Source: Candidatus Aminicenantes bacterium UBA876
GTDB taxonomy: Bacteria; Acidobacteriota; Aminicenantia; UBA2199
Reading direction: 5' to 3'
DNA: 16,851 nt
Assembly: GCA_002294665.1 (NCBI GenBank)
Contig: DBFQ01000058.1
Coordinates: 1 to 16,851, forward strand
Shown: piece after piece, positions 13,257 through 16,851 of the stretch
Position numbering within the stretch: the first letter of the stretch is position 1
How the letters are laid out: the number at the start of each line of letters is the position of its first letter
Notes under the pieces: generated by a model
The model's input: only the letters and a program-made list of their open reading frames with translations
Databases searched by the model: none
Told to the model about the DNA's origin: nothing
Translations under genes and position numbers: made by a program

Positions 13257-14029
13257 GGAGCCGCCTCCCCAGAAATCCACTCTTCCGGGTGATCCTACCG
13301 CTGATTTTACTTTCGGGCCTGCAGCTTCCGGCCGATGAGCCTGCCGCCACGCAAACGCCTGAAGCGGAAACACGGCCCTGGAACCTGTCGCTGAACGGCG
13401 GGCTGACCATCCATTCCGGCAATACCCGCAGCCATTTGTTGCATGGAGAAATCAACTTCGACATCCGCCTGGACGGCTTCACGTTGGACAGCGACCTGGA
13501 AAACCTCTACGGGCGCAGTGGCTCCGAAGTGATTCAGCAGAAGGGCCGTTGGGCCAACGCCTTTATCCGCAGCCTGAACAAGCGCCTGAATCTGTTCGGC
13601 CAGGTGCTGCTGGAATATGACTCCATCGCCGGCATCACCCTGCGCACGACCACCGGACTCGGAGTGCGCATCGATGTCCACGACAACGAAACGCTCAAAA
13701 CCACCCTCTCGACCAGCCTCAACGGCGAATTCCTCAACCAGCGGCAGCCGGCGCCCAACCAGCAATCGCTGCGCCTCCATCTCAGCCTGGCTTCGGAACT
13801 GACGCTTTCGCAGACCAGCCGGGTCGAAGCCCGCGTACTCTACACCCCCGACCTGGGCGATTTTTGCCACGACTACCGCCTGGAGGTCGACGCGGCGCTG
13901 TCTCTGCTGATGAAAAAACCGGTCTGGATCACGCTCAAGCTGCAGGACCGGTTCAACAACTTTCCCCTCTCCGCCGAGATCAAAAAAAACGACCTCACCC
14001 TGATCACCGCGGTGGAAATCCGTTTCTGA
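13253..14029 (+). CDS. DUF481 (YdiY-like) outer-membrane beta-barrel protein
   Basis: 258-residue predicted outer-membrane protein. The ATG at 13253 overlaps the kinase stop by four bases and opens a signal peptide (MRSRLPRNPLFRV, then a Leu/Ile-rich core, then LQLPADEPA). The mature start WNLSLNGGLTIHSGNTRSH is the typical DUF481 entry (W-x-G-GNT). Alternating strands follow, including FGQVLLEYDSIAGITLRTTTGLGVRI (about 122-147), and the chain ends in an aromatic residue, RF, as outer-membrane barrels do. The function of the family is poorly defined; E. coli YdiY is annotated as acid/salt-induced. Coupling to the kinase suggests joint expression. Confidence 0.82.
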   Translation: MRSRLPRNPLFRVILPLILLSGLQLPADEPAATQTPEAETRPWNLSLNGGLTIHSGNTRSHLLHGEINFDIRLDGFTLDSDLENLYGRSGSEVIQQKGRWANAFIRSLNKRLNLFGQVLLEYDSIAGITLRTTTGLGVRIDVHDNETLKTTLSTSLNGEFLNQRQPAPNQQSLRLHLSLASELTLSQTSRVEARVLYTPDLGDFCHDYRLEVDAALSLLMKKPVWITLKLQDRFNNFPLSAEIKKNDLTLITAVEIRF

Positions 14030-14038
14030 CCCGCGGGA

Positions 14039-14067
14039 TTGCGCCGGACCGTCTTTGATAGTATAAT
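14039..14067 (+). promoter_or_regulatory. Predicted sigma70 promoter of the carbamoyltransferase operon
   Basis: A perfect TATAAT (14062-14067) with -35 TTGCGC (14039-14044) and a 17-base spacer. The predicted start is about 22 bases before the ATG. Confidence 0.6.
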
Positions 14068-14095
14068 CCCTCCCATTACAACGGATCGTGGACAC

Positions 14096-15907
14096 ATGAA
14101 CATACTGGGAATATCCGCCTTTTATCATGATTCGGCCGTGGCGCTGGTGCGGGATGGGGAGATTCTCTACGCCGCCCAGGAAGAACGCTTCAGCCGCAAA
14201 AAGCACGATCACGGTTTTCCACACCGGGCTCTGGAAGACTGCCTGAAAACCGTGGGCGTTACGCTGGATGAAATCGACCAGGTGGTTTTTTACGAAAAGC
14301 CGTTCCTGAAATTCGACCGCCTGATCTCCACCTACATGCAATTCGCGCCCCGGGGCTGGCGCAGTTTCATCGCGGCCATGCCCGTCTGGTTCAAGGAAAA
14401 ACTCTACATCAAGCATTTCATCCAGGAAGCCACCGCCAACCGGAAAATCGCCTTCGTCAAACACCATGAGGCCCACGCGGCTTCCGCATTCTATCCCTCG
14501 CCATTCGAGCATGCGGCCATCGTCACCATCGACGGCGTGGGGGAATGGGACACCCTGACATTGGGCGAAGGCCGCGGCAACCACATCCGCCTTGACCAGG
14601 CGATCCACTTTCCCCACTCGCTGGGCCTGCTGTACTCCGCATTCACCTACTTTACCGGATTTCGCGTCAACTCGGGCGAATACAAGCTCATGGGGCTCGC
14701 GCCCTATGGCACGCCGCGCTACGCCGACCGCATCCGCGATCATTTGATCCAGGTCAAACCCGACGGTTCCTTTCGCCTGAACCTGAAGTACTTCAATTAC
14801 CACCTCGGGCTGACCATGACCAACCGCCGTTTCAATCGCCTGTTCGGCGCGCCTCCCCGGCGACCGGAAACCCCCATCCGACCGCTGGACATGGACCTGG
14901 CCGCGTCGATCCAGCTGGTGCTGGAAGAAACCGTGGAAACGATCGTGCGTTACGCCATGAAAAAAGTCGATTCCGACCGGCTGGTACTCGCCGGCGGCGT
15001 GGCCCTGAATTGCGTGGCCAACGGCCGCCTGCTGAAGAACGGCGTCGCTTCGCAAATCTGGATCCAGCCCGCGGCCGGAGACGCCGGGGGCGCGCTGGGA
15101 GCCGCCTTGTGGTACTGGCACCAGCACCTGGATCATGCGCGCGTTCCGGCGCCGCGGGACTCCCAGCGGGGCTCTTTCCTGGGTTCGGCCTTCACTGTGG
15201 AAGAGATCCGCGCATTCCTGGAAAGCGAACACATCGCCTATACGGAAGTCAACCGTGAAAACCTCCCCGAAGAGGTCGCCCGCCATATCGCGGACCAGAA
15301 AGTCGTGGGTTTGTTCCAGGGACGGATGGAGTTCGGTCCCCGGGCCCTGGGCCATCGCAGTATCCTGGGAGACGCCCGTTCCGCGGAAATGCAACGCGTC
15401 ATGAACCTCAAGATCAAGTTCCGCGAGTCATTCCGCCCCTTCGCGCCGTCGGTGCTCGCCGGCCGCATGGCGGAGTTCTTCGATTACAATCACCCTTCGG
15501 AATACATGCTGCTGGTCTACAACGTGCATCCACAACGCCTGCGCGCCCTCAGCGCGGAAGAAAACGCGCTGGACGGACTGCAACGGCTCAACCCCGTCCG
15601 CTCCGAGATCCCCGCGATCACCCATGTCGACAACTCGGCCAGGGTGCACTCGGTGGATGCGGAAACGAACCCCCTGTACCACGACATCCTGCAGGCCTTC
15701 GACCGCCTGACCGGTTGCCCCGTGATCATCAATACATCGTTCAATGTGCGCGGAGAACCGATCGTGCGCACCCCCGCGGAAGCCTGGCGCTGTTTCCGCA
15801 ACACCAACATGGATGTGCTGGTGCTGGAAAATTTCATCGTGGAAAAAGGCGAAAGCGAACGCATCCCCCTGGACCCCGAATGGTTGAAACAATTTCCCCT
15901 GGACTAG
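14096..15907 (+). CDS. NodU/CmcH-family O-carbamoyltransferase (SxtI-like)
   Basis: 603-residue enzyme that transfers carbamoyl from carbamoyl phosphate, via an adenylate, to a hydroxyl group on a small molecule or sugar. The N-terminal Kae1-like domain starts MNILGISAFYHDSAVALV and has the metal-binding HHEAHAASAF (123-132), followed by TIDGVGEWDT. RVNSGEYKLMGLAPYG, LAGGVALNCVANGRLL and DAGGALGAALW are family hallmarks. The C-terminal YrdC-like domain contains GRMEFGPRALGHRSILGD and KFRESFRPFAPSVL, and ends with NTSFNVRGEPIVRTPAEA. All look intact. The upstream in-frame TTG lies in the -35 box, so the ATG at 14096 is the start. The acceptor is unknown. Two small membrane-protein genes follow closely. 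Confidence 0.92.
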   Translation: MNILGISAFYHDSAVALVRDGEILYAAQEERFSRKKHDHGFPHRALEDCLKTVGVTLDEIDQVVFYEKPFLKFDRLISTYMQFAPRGWRSFIAAMPVWFKEKLYIKHFIQEATANRKIAFVKHHEAHAASAFYPSPFEHAAIVTIDGVGEWDTLTLGEGRGNHIRLDQAIHFPHSLGLLYSAFTYFTGFRVNSGEYKLMGLAPYGTPRYADRIRDHLIQVKPDGSFRLNLKYFNYHLGLTMTNRRFNRLFGAPPRRPETPIRPLDMDLAASIQLVLEETVETIVRYAMKKVDSDRLVLAGGVALNCVANGRLLKNGVASQIWIQPAAGDAGGALGAALWYWHQHLDHARVPAPRDSQRGSFLGSAFTVEEIRAFLESEHIAYTEVNRENLPEEVARHIADQKVVGLFQGRMEFGPRALGHRSILGDARSAEMQRVMNLKIKFRESFRPFAPSVLAGRMAEFFDYNHPSEYMLLVYNVHPQRLRALSAEENALDGLQRLNPVRSEIPAITHVDNSARVHSVDAETNPLYHDILQAFDRLTGCPVIINTSFNVRGEPIVRTPAEAWRCFRNTNMDVLVLENFIVEKGESERIPLDPEWLKQFPLD

Positions 15908-15916
15908 AGGACCATC

Positions 15917-16300
15917 ATGAAACAAAATCCCATCCAGCGTCAGAGCATGGTGTTTTTCGCCCTGCTGTACCTGCTGGCGGCGGGCATCCTGTGGTTTCGC
16001 AGTGAATGGCTGCGTCCCTTGAACGTGGGGCGCGCCCTCGGACTGGCCGGTGGACTGGTGCTGGTCCTGGCGGCCGCGCCGCGGCTCACCCCGGTCTTTC
16101 AGGCGGTGCTGGCCGTTACGCGCAAACTGGGCACGTTGATCTTCGCCCTGATCTCGCTGCTGGTGTATTTCCTGATTCTGACCCCGCTGGCCGTGGTCAT
16201 GCGCCTGGCGGGGAAACGCTTCCTCGACCTGAAGGACCGGGAAGCGGAAACCTGGTACGACGCCTGGTCTCCCGGTGACTCGCCGGACAAGCAATATTGA
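15917..16300 (+). CDS. SxtJ-like small membrane protein
   Basis: 127-residue protein with three hydrophobic segments (about 13-26, 39-54 and 74-98), then a soluble tail ending in FLDLKDREAETWYDAWSP. This matches the SxtJ family, named after the saxitoxin cluster but found next to carbamoyltransferases in many bacteria. Its activity is unknown. GAGG lies six bases before the ATG, and the gene starts nine bases after the carbamoyltransferase stop. Likely role: membrane partner of that enzyme (inference). Confidence 0.8.
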   Translation: MKQNPIQRQSMVFFALLYLLAAGILWFRSEWLRPLNVGRALGLAGGLVLVLAAAPRLTPVFQAVLAVTRKLGTLIFALISLLVYFLILTPLAVVMRLAGKRFLDLKDREAETWYDAWSPGDSPDKQY

Positions 16301-16307
16301 GGTCAAC

Positions 16308-16463
16308 ATGAAAGCATCCATCCTGAAAGAAGTGTTCGAGTTCCTGTGGAGCAAAAAAAAGTTCTGGCTGATCCCCGTGGTCATCATTCTCCTGCTGGTG
16401 GGATTCCTCATCATCCTTACCGAGGGTTCCGCCATCGCGCCGTTTATTTATACCCTTTTCTAA
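16308..16463 (+). CDS. DUF5989 (SxtK-like) single-pass membrane peptide
   Basis: 51-residue protein: an amphipathic start MKASILKEVFEFLW, the basic KKK, one membrane helix (WLIPVVIILLLVGFLIIL) and the conserved end TEGSAIAPFIYTLF. The FLWSKKKFWLIP and GSAIAPFIYTLF strings are the DUF5989 hallmark. GAGGT precedes the ATG by four bases; the gene begins seven bases after the SxtJ stop. It completes a carbamoyltransferase-SxtJ-SxtK order. A purine repeat begins four to five bases after its stop. Confidence 0.85.
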   Translation: MKASILKEVFEFLWSKKKFWLIPVVIILLLVGFLIILTEGSAIAPFIYTLF

Positions 16464-16464
16464 A

Positions 16465-16500
16465 GATGAAAAGTTGAAGAGTTGGAAAGTTGGAAAGAAG
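16465..16500 (+). repeat. GTTGGAAA-type purine repeat after the DUF5989 gene
   Basis: GTTGAAGA, GTTGGAAA and GTTGGAAA units with an 8-base period follow the stop codon directly, purine-rich on the sense strand. Confidence 0.85.
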
Positions 16501-16503
16501 GTA

Positions 16504-16557
16504 ACAGGTTTCAGGTGGCAGGTATCAGGTGGCAGGTATCAGGTGACAGGAGGCAGG
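16504..16557. repeat. CAGGT(N)3 tandem repeat
   Basis: CAGGTTTCAGGTGGCAGGTA and further CAGG units recur at an 8-base period (alternating GTATCAGG and GTGGCAGG, so nearly 16-base units). No gene is supported. Confidence 0.8.
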
Positions 16558-16570
16558 CCCTCCGTGGCCG

Positions 16571-16658
16571 CCCTGTAGAACGTAGAAGGTAGAAGGTAGA
16601 AAAAAAACAACTCGGTCGATTGCCGCACCTTATTCCTTCTTCTTTATTCCTTATTCAG
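16571..16658. repeat. Dispersed intergenic module, copy 3
   Basis: Same order as 127-199: GTAGAAC/GTAGAAG units at a 7-base period (16575-16600, one or two units more than copy 1), an A-run, CTCGGTCGATTGCCGC, then the TTATTCC-rich stretch at 16630-16658. It leads straight into copy B of the long-range repeat. Confidence 0.8.
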
Positions 16659-16831
16659 GGTCTCCCTGCCTCCCTGTCACCTTGATACAAATCCCAATGA
16701 ACAAAATGAAAAAAGAAGTTGAGTGAGTTGAGGGTGGAACAGAAATTTTTTAAAAGCTCTTTGCGGATTTTTTACTTTTCACTTTTCACTTTTCACTTTT
16801 CACTGGTTGCCCGTCTCTTCCCGCCGTCCCA
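16653..16831. repeat. Long-range dispersed repeat, copy B
   Basis: Nearly identical to 620-805, with one fewer 7-base unit and a handful of substitutions. It ends in CCCGCCGTCCCATCACTCG, which matches the subunit of the 69-bp array (compare 254-272), so the repeat complex probably continues beyond the window. Confidence 0.85.
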
Positions 16832-16851
16832 TCACTCGCGCTTCCTGTCCC

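Noticed and set aside
13307..15394. Minus-strand frame of 695 codons.
   Set aside because: Although long, it is antisense to the DUF481 and carbamoyltransferase genes. High-GC codon bias produces such frames, and the product has no domain-like pattern.

Overview
The window is high-GC bacterial chromosome with tightly packed genes, easily read sigma70-type promoters and unusually repeat-rich intergenic spaces. Two DUF-type outer-membrane beta-barrel proteins with signal peptides (DUF3187, DUF481) point to a Gram-negative cell plan. The encoded tRNA has no CCA. An Acidobacteriota/Aminicenantes-like lineage is my guess from the overall style (Ser/Thr kinase, DUF401, GTTGAAA-type repeats); this is low-confidence inference and no marker here fixes the phylum.

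Layout. 1-867 has no gene I can support. It is a mosaic of repeats: a 69-bp tandem array made of three ~23-bp subunits, 24-bp tandem repeats, and a ~180-bp element that recurs almost unchanged at the right edge (16653-16831). 868-2558 holds divergent yciO (-) and a DUF3187 outer-membrane protein (+). 2589-3120 holds tadA, whose frame runs into tRNA-Ser(CGA). 3121-3445 carries a partial tandem duplication of the tRNA tail with hairpins and purine-rich repeats. 3446-4581 is a REP-associated (RAYT/HUH) transposase unit bounded by perfect 30-bp inverted repeats, in visibly more AT-rich DNA. 4641-5434 is a small membrane protein translationally coupled to a HIT hydrolase. 5552-6772 (-) is a DUF401 transporter-like protein.

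6956-12257 is the heat-shock cluster hrcA-grpE-dnaK-dnaJ followed by rsmE. 12291-14029 is a Ser/Thr kinase with a C-terminal zinc ribbon, coupled by ATGA overlap to a DUF481 outer-membrane protein. 14096-16463 is a three-gene carbamoyltransferase / SxtJ-like / DUF5989 module. The window ends in the same repeat families that open it.

How it works together: the chaperone operon makes the repressor HrcA and the DnaK-DnaJ-GrpE machine from one promoter. The kinase/DUF481 pair looks like an envelope-linked regulatory unit, and the carbamoyltransferase module like envelope or secondary-metabolite modification. The most unusual aspect is non-coding. Five transcription-unit ends (yciO, tadA-tRNA, HIT, DUF401, DUF5989) are followed, on the sense strand, by short-period purine-rich repeats built on GTNGAA. 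The tRNA tail has been duplicated with a hairpin that shows a compensatory base-pair change. A RAYT transposase, a family known elsewhere to be tied to dispersed palindromic repeats, sits immediately beside them.
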